In this document: one piece after another, positions 8,256-16,499 of the stretch | Position numbering within the stretch: position 1 is the first letter of the stretch | Layout of the letters: every line of letters begins with the position of its first letter | Source of the DNA: Xenorhabdus khoisanae | Lineage (GTDB): Bacteria; Pseudomonadota; Gammaproteobacteria; Enterobacterales; Enterobacteriaceae | Assembly (NCBI RefSeq): GCF_001037465.1 | Contig: NZ_LFCV01000178.1 | Span: forward strand, 1-38,897 | Length of the DNA stretch: 38,897 nucleotides | Reading direction: 5' to 3' | Made by a program: the position numbers and the translations under genes | Notes under the pieces: model-generated | The model's database searches: none | Told to the model about the DNA's origin: nothing | Seen by the model: only the letters and a program-made list of their open reading frames with translations

Positions 8256-9887
8256 ATGTTAGGCAGGTTTCGCATATCAACCAGTTTGTATCTGTTATTG
8301 ATGATGTTTTGTGTTATGCAAATTATTTCGAGCGGTTTGTCTCTGGGAATAATTCATACAGACCAGTCATATATTGAAAGAATTGATCTGGGAACTCAAC
8401 GGAGAGATACCCTTGGCCTGAGTTGGGCGGCATTATTGCAAACACGTAACACTCTGAACAAAATCGCAATTGCCCAAAAAGTGGGGCAGTCACAAACGCA
8501 GATAGACGCAATGGAGGCGTTACTTAAAAGCTCATTAAATGAAGCAGACAGAAGTTTTGCCAAATTCAGTGCGTTACCCCGGATGGAACAAACGGATAGT
8601 GGTGCAGAATTATTAATTACGGTTGAACATTCTTACCAAGAATATATCAACGCCTTGAAAGAGCTCAAAACTTACCTCTATGAAGGAAACCTTCAGGCTT
8701 TCCTTGAACAACCTACAGAAGACTATCAGCGTAAGATGGAAATTGCATATAACAACTATATGCAGTACCTCGGGGCTAACATTAGCTCAGCGGTTTCTGA
8801 TGGTGCATTTTACTACAAAGTTTCCATTGCCATGTTCTTTGGCTCTATTCTAATGGTGCTTGTTGTTTCCATTTCAGCGCATTGGTGGCTACGACGTAAC
8901 CTGCTAAGACCATTCTCAAACATGAGAGCCTGTTTTCAGGATGTGGCAGAAGGTCGCCTGGATAAGGAGGTTGCCGTTACGACCAATGATGAAATTGGTG
9001 ATATTTTCAGAAAACTGCGTGACATGCAGAAATCATTAATCAAATCCATTGCTTCTGTGCGTGAAAATACCAACCAAATGTATTCGGGTATTCAGGAAAT
9101 CACACAGGGCAATACAGACTTATCATCACGTACAGAAGAGCAGGCGGCATCATTAGAAGAGACGGCTGCCAGCATGGAAGAACTGACCGTAACCGTCAAG
9201 CAGAATGCTGAAAATGCGCGTCAGGCGAGTGAACTGGCAGTCTCTGCCTCCGAGACTGCTTCAAAAGGTGGTGAATTGACCACGAGTGTCGTGGCAACCA
9301 TGGATGAAATTGCCAACAGTTCGAAGAAAATCAGTGCCATTATCAGTGTCATTGATGGTATTGCCTTCCAGACCAATATTCTGGCATTAAATGCAGCTGT
9401 TGAGGCGGCGCGTGCAGGTGAGCAAGGACGTGGATTCTCTGTGGTAGCGGGAGAAGTACGTGATTTGGCACAACGAAGTGCTGAGGCAGCAAAAGAGATC
9501 AAAACCTTAATCGATGAATCTGTCCACCGTGTTAATCAAGGCTCAGAGCTGGTGAATAACGCGGGCCATACCATGGATGAACTAGTCAAAGCGGTTAACC
9601 GCGTGACTGAACTGATGGCTGAAATCGCCGCTGCTTCTGATGAGCAAAGCCGTGGCATTCATCAAGTTGCCCAAGCGGTTAGTCAGATGGATCAAGTCAC
9701 ACAGCAAAATGCGGCCTTAGTGGAACAATCTGCGGCAGCGGCGGCGGCACTTGAAGATAAGGCAGACATATTGGTGAAAACGGTTGCTCAATTTGAACTG
9801 CCCAGAGGCTTGGAAGATGAGTATGATCATCAGGCCTCTTCTGCATCAAACATGACCGATGAGTATGTTGTAGGTCAAGTACGCTGA
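8256..9887 (+). CDS. Methyl-accepting chemotaxis protein, Tar/Tap-like, no NWETF
   Basis: This is a second transmembrane receptor. It has membrane helix 1 (about residues 7-29), a Tar-type periplasmic domain containing [10 protein letters not shown], membrane helix 2 (about 188-210), HAMP, and the conserved signalling tip [20 protein letters not shown]. At 543 residues it is shorter than its neighbour and ends in EYVVGQVR, without the CheR/CheB-binding NWETF. In that it resembles low-abundance receptors such as E. coli Tap, which depend on neighbouring receptors for adaptation. The ligand cannot be read from the sequence. GAGGTG precedes the ATG by five nt, and cheR begins 6 nt after the stop. 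Confidence 0.93.
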   Translation: MLGRFRISTSLYLLLMMFCVMQIISSGLSLGIIHTDQSYIERIDLGTQRRDTLGLSWAALLQTRNTLNKIAIAQKVGQSQTQIDAMEALLKSSLNEADRSFAKFSALPRMEQTDSGAELLITVEHSYQEYINALKELKTYLYEGNLQAFLEQPTEDYQRKMEIAYNNYMQYLGANISSAVSDGAFYYKVSIAMFFGSILMVLVVSISAHWWLRRNLLRPFSNMRACFQDVAEGRLDKEVAVTTNDEIGDIFRKLRDMQKSLIKSIASVRENTNQMYSGIQEITQGNTDLSSRTEEQAASLEETAASMEELTVTVKQNAENARQASELAVSASETASKGGELTTSVVATMDEIANSSKKISAIISVIDGIAFQTNILALNAAVEAARAGEQGRGFSVVAGEVRDLAQRSAEAAKEIKTLIDESVHRVNQGSELVNNAGHTMDELVKAVNRVTELMAEIAAASDEQSRGIHQVAQAVSQMDQVTQQNAALVEQSAAAAAALEDKADILVKTVAQFELPRGLEDEYDHQASSASNMTDEYVVGQVR

Positions 9888-9893
9888 GGTCAG

Positions 9894-10781
9894 ATGAAAT
9901 CCAACTTAATAGCTTCAGTTACTGATGCTACTGCACCGCTGAACTTTATGCTTCAGCGGCATGCTTTGTCAGATGCGCAATTTGAGCGCATCTGCCAGTT
10001 TATCTATCAACAGGCTGGCATTGTACTGGCAAAAAATAAACGTGAGATGGTTTACAACCGCTTAGTCAGGCGGCTTCGTGTATTGGGACTCGATAACTTT
10101 GGTGAATACCTGTCGATTCTGGAACAAGATAGCCACAGCAGGGAATGGGAACTATTTATCAATGCGTTGACCACTAATCTCACGGCATTTTTCAGGGAAG
10201 TCCATCATTTTCCCATTTTGGCAACACATGCCAGCAGGAAAAATGGAGGAACATACCGCGTTTGGAGCGCTGCCGCTTCAACGGGGGAGGAGCCATATTC
10301 TATTGCAATGACCTTGTGTGATGCACTGGGGCATCGGTCAAATCGGATAAAAATCATTGGCAGCGATATTGATACCAGTGTGCTGGAAAAAGCACGGCAA
10401 GGTGTTTATCGACTGGAAGAATTACAATATCTGAGCGAGAGTCAAAAGAAAAAATACTTTTTCAAAGGTGTTGGTCTCTTTGAAGGATATGCTCGGGTTC
10501 GCCCCTTACTGGCTGAAATGGTGAGTTTTCAGCACCTGAATCTCTTGGATTCAGAGTGGGCACTCGAAGGTAAATTTGATGCGATATTCTGTCGCAATGT
10601 CATGATTTATTTTGATAAAAAAACGCAGGAACGGATCTTGCGTCGTTTTGTCAATTTCTTAAAACCGGATGGTTTGCTCTTCGCAGGGCATTCCGAAAAT
10701 GTCACTCAAATCAGCCGAGAGTTCTACTTGCAAGGACAGACCGTTTACGGTGTAGGTCGGGCAAGGAGGGGTCATGAATAA
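9894..10781 (+). CDS. cheR: Chemotaxis glutamate methyltransferase CheR
   Basis: CheR methylates glutamates on transducers using S-adenosylmethionine, which raises kinase activity during adaptation. The 295-residue product has the N-terminal helical domain (about residues 20-95) and the SAM-binding core with [16 protein letters not shown] (about residues 119-134). It also has the [11 protein letters not shown] segment and the C-terminal GHSEN motif. Its ribosome site overlaps the stop codon of the preceding transducer gene (ctGAGGtc). The last 8 nt overlap cheB, indicating translational coupling. Confidence 0.96.
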   Translation: MKSNLIASVTDATAPLNFMLQRHALSDAQFERICQFIYQQAGIVLAKNKREMVYNRLVRRLRVLGLDNFGEYLSILEQDSHSREWELFINALTTNLTAFFREVHHFPILATHASRKNGGTYRVWSAAASTGEEPYSIAMTLCDALGHRSNRIKIIGSDIDTSVLEKARQGVYRLEELQYLSESQKKKYFFKGVGLFEGYARVRPLLAEMVSFQHLNLLDSEWALEGKFDAIFCRNVMIYFDKKTQERILRRFVNFLKPDGLLFAGHSENVTQISREFYLQGQTVYGVGRARRGHE

Positions 10782-11826
10782 AATAACTGTTCTTTGTGTG
10801 GATGATTCGGCGCTGATGCGTCAAATCATGCGGGAAATTATTAATAGCCACCCAGATATGGAAGTGGTGGATTGCGCGCCGGATCCATTTGTTGCCCGTG
10901 ATTTAATAAAAAAACACAACCCGCAGGTATTAACATTGGATGTTGAGATGCCGCGTATGGATGGCATTGATTTTCTGGAAAAACTAATGCGATTACGTCC
11001 TATGCCTGTCGTGATGGTGTCTTCTCTGACAGCAAAAGGTTCGGAAATTACATTGAAGGCACTGGAACTGGGGGCGGTGGACTTTGTGACCAAGCCCCAG
11101 TTGGGCATTCGCGAGGGCATGTTGGCCTATAGTGAGATGATTGCCGAGAAAATCCGTGCTGCGGCGCAGGCAAAAGTCAGTACCATGACACCTGAACCTG
11201 TGAATACAACGCCATTGAATTTCAAGCCGTTATTATCCAGTGAAAAACTGATCGCTGTCGGGGCTTCGACAGGAGGAACCGAGGCCATCAAAAACCTGTT
11301 GCAATTCCTGCCAGTCACTAGCCCGGCGTTGCTGATTACACAACATATGCCTCCAGGCTTCACACGATCATTTGCGGAAAGGCTCAATAAACTGAGCCAG
11401 ATCGCGGTTAAAGAAGCAGAGGATGGTGAGCGTGTTCTGCCGGGACATGCTTACATTGCCCCGGGGGATTGCCATATGGAACTTTGCCGCAGTGGTGCCA
11501 ATTACCAGATCATGATAACCAATGCTCCGCCGGTTAATCGCCATCGTCCTTCCGTTGATGTTTTGTTTCGTTCTGTCGCCAAATATGCGGGGCGCAATGC
11601 CGTGGGGGTTATCTTGACTGGTATGGGCAGTGACGGTGCCGCAGGTTTATTGGAAATGAAACAGGCAGGTGCCTATACACTTGCTCAGAGTGAGGCGAGC
11701 TGTGTGGTATTTGGTATGCCACGTGCCGCAATCCAGCTGGGAGCGGTGGATGAAGTCATGGACATGCAAAAAATCAGTAAAGCTATGTTGGCAAAAATCA
11801 GCGCAGGGCAGTCGATTCGTATTTAG
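10774..11826 (+). CDS. cheB: Chemotaxis methylesterase/deamidase CheB
   Basis: CheB removes methyl groups from, and deamidates, transducers when it is phosphorylated by CheA. The receiver domain (residues 1-125) has the acidic pair Asp10-Asp11 and phospho-acceptor Asp56 in [12 protein letters not shown]. The esterase domain (about 155-345) shows the catalytic Ser in [10 protein letters not shown], the His in QHMPPGFT and the Asp in GMGSDGAAG. Its 350 residues are normal for the family. The start lies inside the end of cheR with a strong AAGGAGGGG ribosome site. An 83-nt gap, a little longer than others in the run, separates it from cheY. Confidence 0.97.
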   Translation: MNKITVLCVDDSALMRQIMREIINSHPDMEVVDCAPDPFVARDLIKKHNPQVLTLDVEMPRMDGIDFLEKLMRLRPMPVVMVSSLTAKGSEITLKALELGAVDFVTKPQLGIREGMLAYSEMIAEKIRAAAQAKVSTMTPEPVNTTPLNFKPLLSSEKLIAVGASTGGTEAIKNLLQFLPVTSPALLITQHMPPGFTRSFAERLNKLSQIAVKEAEDGERVLPGHAYIAPGDCHMELCRSGANYQIMITNAPPVNRHRPSVDVLFRSVAKYAGRNAVGVILTGMGSDGAAGLLEMKQAGAYTLAQSEASCVVFGMPRAAIQLGAVDEVMDMQKISKAMLAKISAGQSIRI

Positions 11827-11909
11827 TAGTTGTTATTTGATATTAATTTTTTGCAGTGCAGTTTTTGCAGAACGGTGCTGTCGGATAAGTGAAATTCCAA
11901 GGAGTTTTT

Positions 11910-12299
11910 ATGGCAAGTAAGGATCTGAGATTTCTGGTAGTTGATGACTTTTCAACTATGCGCCGAATTGTGCGTAATCTACTGAAAGAATTGGGCTTCA
12001 ATAATGTCGATGAAGCGCAAGATGGGGCTGAGGCGTTGACCAAACTTCGTACTACTGAATTTGATTTCGTTATTTCTGACTGGAACATGCCAAACATTGA
12101 TGGTCTTGAATTGCTGAAAACGATTCGCAGTGAAGAAAAACTGGCTGCCTTACCTGTTTTGATGGTGACGGCAGAAGCGAAAAAAGAAAACATTATTGCA
12201 GCAGCGCAGGCCGGAGCCAGCGGTTATGTCGTGAAACCGTTTACTGCGGCTATTTTGGAAGAGAAACTCAATAAAATATTTGAAAAATTGGGGCTCTAA
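11910..12299 (+). CDS. cheY: Chemotaxis response regulator CheY
   Basis: Phosphorylated CheY binds FliM at the switch and promotes clockwise rotation. The 129-residue product is a single receiver domain. It has Asp12-Asp13, phospho-acceptor Asp57 in [11 protein letters not shown], Thr87 in [10 protein letters not shown] and Lys109 in VVKPFTAA, all numbered as in E. coli CheY. A GTG at 11889 in the same frame could extend it, but the ATG at 11910 has AAGGAG directly upstream and gives the exact family length, so the shorter form was chosen. cheZ follows 9 nt later. Confidence 0.98.
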   Translation: MASKDLRFLVVDDFSTMRRIVRNLLKELGFNNVDEAQDGAEALTKLRTTEFDFVISDWNMPNIDGLELLKTIRSEEKLAALPVLMVTAEAKKENIIAAAQAGASGYVVKPFTAAILEEKLNKIFEKLGL

Positions 12300-12308
12300 G
12301 GAGACAAA

Positions 12309-12965
12309 ATGAGTGAAAATCCAGTCATGCCGAGAGATGAGGCGATCTCTACCAGCGAAATAATCAGTCGTATCGGGCAGTTAACGAGAATGCTGCGCGA
12401 TAGTCTACGTGAACTGGGATTGGATCAAACTATTGCTCAGGCGGCTGAGGCGATCCCAGACGCGAGGGAGCGATTGAATTACGTTGTCCAAATGACAGCA
12501 CAAGCGGCTGAAAGGGTGCTGAACTGTGTTGAAGTAGCACAGCCCCGTCAGAACGAATTGGAGGCGTCGGCAAAAGATTTGTCCCAACGTTGGGATGAGT
12601 GGTTTGCAAACCCAAACAATTTGGAGCTGATGGATGCCCGCTCATTAGTCACAGACACGAGAAATTACCTGAATCTCGTGCCTGATTATGCCTCGTTTAC
12701 CAATGCCCAATTGCTTGAGATCATGATGGCGCAAGACTTTCAGGATCTTACTGGGCAGGTAATCAAGCGGATGATGGAAGTTATTCAGGAACTGGAAAAA
12801 CAGTTGGTCATGGTATTAATGGAGAATATGCCTTCTGACCAGATGGCTAAAGCGAAAAAAGAGAACGATAGTCTTCTTAACGGCCCTCAAGTTAACCAAA
12901 GTGGTACTGGTGTTATTGCCAATCAGGCACAGGTTGATGATTTGTTGGATAGTTTAGGTTTTTGA
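12309..12965 (+). CDS. cheZ: CheY-P phosphatase CheZ
   Basis: CheZ speeds dephosphorylation of CheY-P and so ends tumbling signals. The 218-residue product (214 in E. coli) forms the long helical hairpin typical of the family. The catalytic segment [17 protein letters not shown] carries Asp146 and Gln150, the equivalents of E. coli Asp143 and Gln147. The C-terminal CheY-docking helix is present as [22 protein letters not shown] ribosome site overlaps the cheY stop. It is the last gene of the chemotaxis run and is followed by a hairpin at 13024-13057. Confidence 0.97.
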   Translation: MSENPVMPRDEAISTSEIISRIGQLTRMLRDSLRELGLDQTIAQAAEAIPDARERLNYVVQMTAQAAERVLNCVEVAQPRQNELEASAKDLSQRWDEWFANPNNLELMDARSLVTDTRNYLNLVPDYASFTNAQLLEIMMAQDFQDLTGQVIKRMMEVIQELEKQLVMVLMENMPSDQMAKAKKENDSLLNGPQVNQSGTGVIANQAQVDDLLDSLGF

Positions 12966-12966
12966 T

Positions 12967-12976
12967 AACGAGTGAT
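12967..12976 (+). repeat. AACGAGTGAT repeat, copy 1 (after cheZ)
   Basis: AACGAGTGAT immediately follows the cheZ stop codon and recurs at 14678-14687. The 9-mer AACGAGTGA appears a third time at 14731-14739. The copies bracket the hydrolase/invertase module. They may be chance matches or traces of an insertion. Confidence 0.5.
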
Positions 12977-13023
12977 AGTGACTTAACGAACAGAATTTTT
13001 AATAGAACTTTCATCTTTTGATC

Positions 13024-13057
13024 GCGTTTGGGTGAGTCTGATGGCTGACCCAAACGC
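13024..13057 (+). terminator. Hairpin after cheZ, probable terminator
   Basis: GCGTTTGGGT (13024-13033) and ACCCAAACGC (13048-13057) form a perfect 10-bp stem with a 14-nt loop. There is no clean T-run after it, so it may be a weak intrinsic terminator or a 3'-end stabiliser. It marks the end of the chemotaxis transcription unit. Confidence 0.6.
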
Positions 13058-13149
13058 CTGCTTCGAGATTATTAGATTAGCTCACAGCGTTATCCTATTG
13101 TTCTAGTGTATAAATATACAATAGTCCAAATCATGCAGAGGAAAACATT

Positions 13150-13998
13150 GTGATGTCGATAAATAAAATCATTAAGTTGAAAGATTCATTTGTGTCTTAC
13201 CGTAAAGAATTCGGAGAAGGTCAGGAAAACAATAAAAATACAGTTGTTTTTCTGCATGGTACAAATAGCAGTGGCAGTAGCAGTTTTGGCGAAATAAAAA
13301 AAGCATTTATCGGTGATCGAACGGTAATCATTCCTGATTATGCAGGTTGTGGTCATTCAGGATTACCGTCAGAAACTCTGACTATTGAACACATTGCAGA
13401 GCAAATCGCTGTTGTGATAGAAGACAGCGGTGAGGTTCCTGTTGATTTGGTGGGTGTTTCTTTGGGAGCTGTAGTGGCTGCTGTTGTGGCCGCAAAGTAT
13501 CCGCATTTAATCAATAAATTGATATTGACTGCGCCGTGGGCAACAAATGATGATCCTCGCCATCAATTGATATTCAATACTTGGTTGCATCTGGAGCTGA
13601 ATGATAAAGCATCAGCAATGGCTTTTGGTTTATCCCATGCCTTGAGTCCAGAATTTATTTCCTCACTGGGGCATGAAACGATACAGAAAATCTGTTCTCA
13701 ACCCGCAGAAAAAGAGATAGAAAAACGAATTACCTTGGGATTAAGCATAAATATAAAAGACTATCTTAATCAAATAGATAAAGATACTCTGGTTATTGGA
13801 TTAAGTAGAGATACGTTAATTCCACCTTATTTGGTACGTGAAGTTTATAACAATGTGAAAAACAGTATCTATAAAGAAATTAATAGTGGTCATGCTGTGC
13901 ACATTGAAAAACCAACAGAATGGATTGATTTAATAAAAGACTTCACTCTTTCAACATCGCGGCTTTCTAATCAGGTAAATCATGGAATGGGGAATTAA
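13150..13998 (+). CDS. Alpha/beta hydrolase family protein
   Basis: This is a predicted soluble alpha/beta-hydrolase fold enzyme of 282 residues with no signal peptide. The oxyanion-hole strand is VVFLHGTNSSGS (about residues 32-43). The nucleophile elbow is GVSLG with Ser104, and the catalytic His lies near the end in SGHAVHIEKP. The acid is probably the Asp in GLSRDTLIPP. The substrate cannot be told from the sequence. A GTG (13150) and an ATG (13153) both fit the AGAGGA ribosome site. It is not a flagellar gene: it sits between cheZ and flhB, which are adjacent in E. coli. Its 3' end overlaps the convergent invertase gene by 32 bp. Confidence 0.85.
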   Translation: MMSINKIIKLKDSFVSYRKEFGEGQENNKNTVVFLHGTNSSGSSSFGEIKKAFIGDRTVIIPDYAGCGHSGLPSETLTIEHIAEQIAVVIEDSGEVPVDLVGVSLGAVVAAVVAAKYPHLINKLILTAPWATNDDPRHQLIFNTWLHLELNDKASAMAFGLSHALSPEFISSLGHETIQKICSQPAEKEIEKRITLGLSINIKDYLNQIDKDTLVIGLSRDTLIPPYLVREVYNNVKNSIYKEINSGHAVHIEKPTEWIDLIKDFTLSTSRLSNQVNHGMGN

Positions 13999-14554
13999 CC
14001 ACTTTTCCCACCGGTAAATATTTATAAATCGTTGATAACGACACATTGTAAATAATCGACAACTGTTTTCGGGTATGTCCTTTAATCAGTAACCTGGCAG
14101 CTTGTTGTCGATCTTCCTCAGTAAACACCACTGGCCGCCCACCTATCCGCCCTTGTTCCCGCGCTGCTGCCAAGCCTGCATTGGTTCTTTCTACAATCAA
14201 TTCGCGCTCCATTTCTGCCAAGGCACTCATTACATGAAAGAAAAATCGTCCCATTGCAGTACTGGTATCGATACTGTCAGTCAGGCTTTGAAAATGAATA
14301 CCGCGTTCATGCAGCTCTGAAATGAGTGTCACCAGATTTTTCACACTGCGCCCTAGTCGATCTAACTTCCAAACCACTAACGTATCACCGGATTCAAGAT
14401 GCTTTAAAGCACGTTTTAGCCCCGGACGATTAGCGGTTTTCCCACTGATTTTGTCTTCAAAAATCAACTCACAGTTGATACTAACCAACGCATTTCTTTG
14501 TAAATCACTATTTTGGTCATTTGTTGACACTCTGATATAACCCACTCTTGCCAC
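13967..14554 (-). CDS. Serine recombinase, Hin/Gin/Pin-type DNA invertase
   Basis: This is a small serine recombinase of 195 residues. The N-terminal catalytic domain starts MARVGYIRVSTNDQ with nucleophile Ser10. It also has the DRLGRS motif (residues 65-70) and FFFHVMSALAEMERELIVER leading to the long E helix. A C-terminal helix-turn-helix spans about 140-185. The family inverts or resolves DNA between short paired sites. It uses a GTG start with AAAGGA six nt upstream. No obvious paired crossover sites or invertible promoter were found beside it, so its target may lie elsewhere. The 3' end overlaps the hydrolase gene convergently. Recent acquisition is plausible. Confidence 0.9.
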   Translation of the reverse strand: MARVGYIRVSTNDQNSDLQRNALVSINCELIFEDKISGKTANRPGLKRALKHLESGDTLVVWKLDRLGRSVKNLVTLISELHERGIHFQSLTDSIDTSTAMGRFFFHVMSALAEMERELIVERTNAGLAAAREQGRIGGRPVVFTEEDRQQAARLLIKGHTRKQLSIIYNVSLSTIYKYLPVGKVVNSPFHDLPD

Positions 14555-14869
14555 TGAAAATCCTTTAGTTATCTAAGAAACTATTATTTTATAAATAATA
14601 CCTATTTAATCGCTATAAAAAACCTTTAATTTATTTAAAGAAGAGATAACAGTTTGGTTAAAGAGGATTAATATCAGAACGAGTGATGTAAGAGGGATTG
14701 TTATCAATAACATTGATAAAAAGTAACCAGAACGAGTGACCAAACTCACAGTATCAATTTTTTCTTGCCAGTGATACTCAATTAGTCCTCGCTTATTTCT
14801 CCAAAATGCTCTTTATTTAATTGAAACAATTTTGTTGCTAACTTGTTATTCTAAATGCCGAGGGTGTAT
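14555..14869. other. Intergenic region between invertase and symporter genes, repeat-rich
   Basis: No gene is seen in this AT-rich gap, which must hold the divergent promoters of the invertase and symporter genes. Nested short repeats lie at 14651-14746. AGTTTGGT (14651-14658) is inverted as ACCAAACT (14739-14746). CAGAACGAGTGA is repeated directly at 14675-14686 and 14728-14739. TTATCAAT/ATTGATAA forms an 8-bp stem at 14701-14719. Confidence 0.6.
14675..14739. repeat. Paired CAGAACGAGTGA direct repeats around a small inverted repeat
   Basis: The 12-mer CAGAACGAGTGA occurs at 14675-14686 and 14728-14739, with an 8-bp stem-loop (14701-14719) between the copies. The position upstream of the serine recombinase gene would suit an autoregulatory or recombination site, but there is no match to a known family site. 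Confidence 0.6.
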
Positions 14870-16246
14870 ATGGAATTGATTACACAATGGTTAGGTGCGG
14901 TAAACGGGGTAGTATGGGGAGTTCCCATGCTCGTCGGGCTTCTGGGTATTGGCATTTTCATGCAAATTCGTCTGTCCTTTTTACCGATCCGTAAATTGGG
15001 CACAGGGTTCAAATTACTCTTTCAAAAAAATGAACAACGAGGTGAGGGACAAATCTCACCTTTTAATGCATTAATGACAGCCTTGTCAGCGACGATAGGG
15101 ACAGGGAATATCGCAGGTGTAGCAACAGCTATTGTAATGGGCGGGCCGGGTGCGATGTTCTGGATGTGGATGACCGCACTGGTCGGCATGGCGACGAAAT
15201 ATTCAGAAGCAGTACTGGCAGTGCGTTTCCGTGAAACCGATAAAAATGGTAATTACGTTGGCGGTCCGATGTATTACATCAAAAATGGTTTGGGAAAAAA
15301 GTGGGTTTGGCTGGGAACGCTCTTTGCCTTCTTCGGTAGTATTGCGGGCTTTGGTATTGGCAATACAGTACAAGCTAACTCCGTTGCTGATGTCCTGCAA
15401 AGTAATTTTGGTATTGAGAAAACCATAACAGCCGGAATTTTGGTTATTTTGGTTGGTGCAGTGTTGATTGGTGGCATTAAACGTATTTCTGATGTTGCAG
15501 GTAAACTGGTACCTGTCATGACAGTGGGTTACTTTGGTGCGGGAATTGTCGTTCTGGCACTCAATGTTACGGCTATTCCCGATGCGATTACTTTAATCAT
15601 CAAATCAGCGTTCACGCCTGTTGCAGCACAAGGCGGATTTGCTGGGGCAGCAGTTTGGGCAGCGATTCGTTTTGGTATTGCTCGTGGAGTATTCTCTAAC
15701 GAAGCGGGAATGGGAAGTGCGCCTATCGCACACGCAGCGGCAAAAACCCAAAACCCAATTCGTCAGGGTTTGATTGCCATGCTGGGAACCTTTATTGACA
15801 CGATCATTGTTTGTTCCGTTACGGGCTTAACTATTATTATTACCGGTGGCTGGCTGACAGGTGAAACAGGTGCAACACTGACCGCATCTTCCTTCTCAGC
15901 TGTGATCCCGGGAGGTAACTATATCGTTGCCATTGCCTTGGCTATTTTCGCCTTCACAACTATTTTGGGCTGGAGCTTTTACGGTGAGAAATGTATCCAA
16001 TATTTATTGGGGCCAAAATCCATAGTGCCATTCCGCATCGCTTGGATTATCGCGTTGCCGATTGGTGCTACTCAGTCGTTGACCTTTGTCTGGTTGCTGG
16101 CGGATACCCTTAATGCCATGATGGCAATTCCGAACCTGATCGCGGTTGCTATGCTCAGCCCGGTTGTCTATCGTTTGACGAAAGACCATATCCGTGATGT
16201 TAATGCCGATAGTATTGATATTAAACCAGTGGTAAAGGTGGATTAA
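14870..16246 (+). CDS. Sodium/amino-acid symporter, AGCS family (AlsT-like)
   Basis: This is an inner-membrane sodium-coupled transporter for alanine, glycine or similar small amino acids. The 458-residue product has many hydrophobic segments and the family signature region SATIGTGNIAGVATAIVMGG, followed by GPGAMFWMWMTALVGMATKY. FSNEAGMGSAPIAHAAAKT is a further conserved AGCS segment. An ATG at 14855 would add five residues, but the one at 14870 has GAGGG at the right distance and gives the natural start MELITQWLG. Substrate and exact gene name cannot be fixed. It is not functionally tied to flagella, and hairpins at 16328-16348 and 16438-16464 follow it. Confidence 0.9.
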   Translation: MELITQWLGAVNGVVWGVPMLVGLLGIGIFMQIRLSFLPIRKLGTGFKLLFQKNEQRGEGQISPFNALMTALSATIGTGNIAGVATAIVMGGPGAMFWMWMTALVGMATKYSEAVLAVRFRETDKNGNYVGGPMYYIKNGLGKKWVWLGTLFAFFGSIAGFGIGNTVQANSVADVLQSNFGIEKTITAGILVILVGAVLIGGIKRISDVAGKLVPVMTVGYFGAGIVVLALNVTAIPDAITLIIKSAFTPVAAQGGFAGAAVWAAIRFGIARGVFSNEAGMGSAPIAHAAAKTQNPIRQGLIAMLGTFIDTIIVCSVTGLTIIITGGWLTGETGATLTASSFSAVIPGGNYIVAIALAIFAFTTILGWSFYGEKCIQYLLGPKSIVPFRIAWIIALPIGATQSLTFVWLLADTLNAMMAIPNLIAVAMLSPVVYRLTKDHIRDVNADSIDIKPVVKVD

Positions 16247-16327
16247 TATTGGCTGATAAAGGGCAGGAGAGATTAAAAAAAGTTATTCTTGCGGCAAATT
16301 TAAGGCATATAACCTGTTCCGATCATA

Positions 16328-16348
16328 CCGGAGGCATCCAGCCTCCGG
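16328..16348 (+). terminator. Hairpin after the symporter gene
   Basis: CCGGAGGC (16328-16335) and GCCTCCGG (16341-16348) form a perfect GC-rich 8-bp stem with a 5-nt loop. No T-run follows. It lies 81 nt after the symporter stop. Confidence 0.6.
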
Positions 16349-16437
16349 CACTCTCATAATTCCCCAAATACCCCTGCAAATTTCGCAGTGTTCCCGCCAT
16401 TGAATTTCTGGGCTTTTGTCATGCTTAACACAATTTT

Positions 16438-16464
16438 ATTTGCCCTTTTCCAAAGGCAAATTTT
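16438..16464 (+). terminator. Intrinsic terminator-like hairpin before flhB
   Basis: ATTTGCC (16438-16444) pairs with GGCAAAT (16455-16461), with three further inner A-T pairs past a bulged C, and the stem runs into TTTT. This would stop read-through from the symporter. It lies only 36 nt before the flhB start, so the flhB promoter may start beyond it or transcribe through it. Confidence 0.6.
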
Positions 16465-16499
16465 CTGCATGCAATAACGAACGCTCACCAAGGAAAGCT

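Noticed and set aside
13930-14870. hix/gix-type inverted crossover pair for the invertase
   Set aside because: No AAACC-N2-GGTTT-type core was found in inverted pairs near the gene. The short repeats at 14651-14746 do not fit that pattern.
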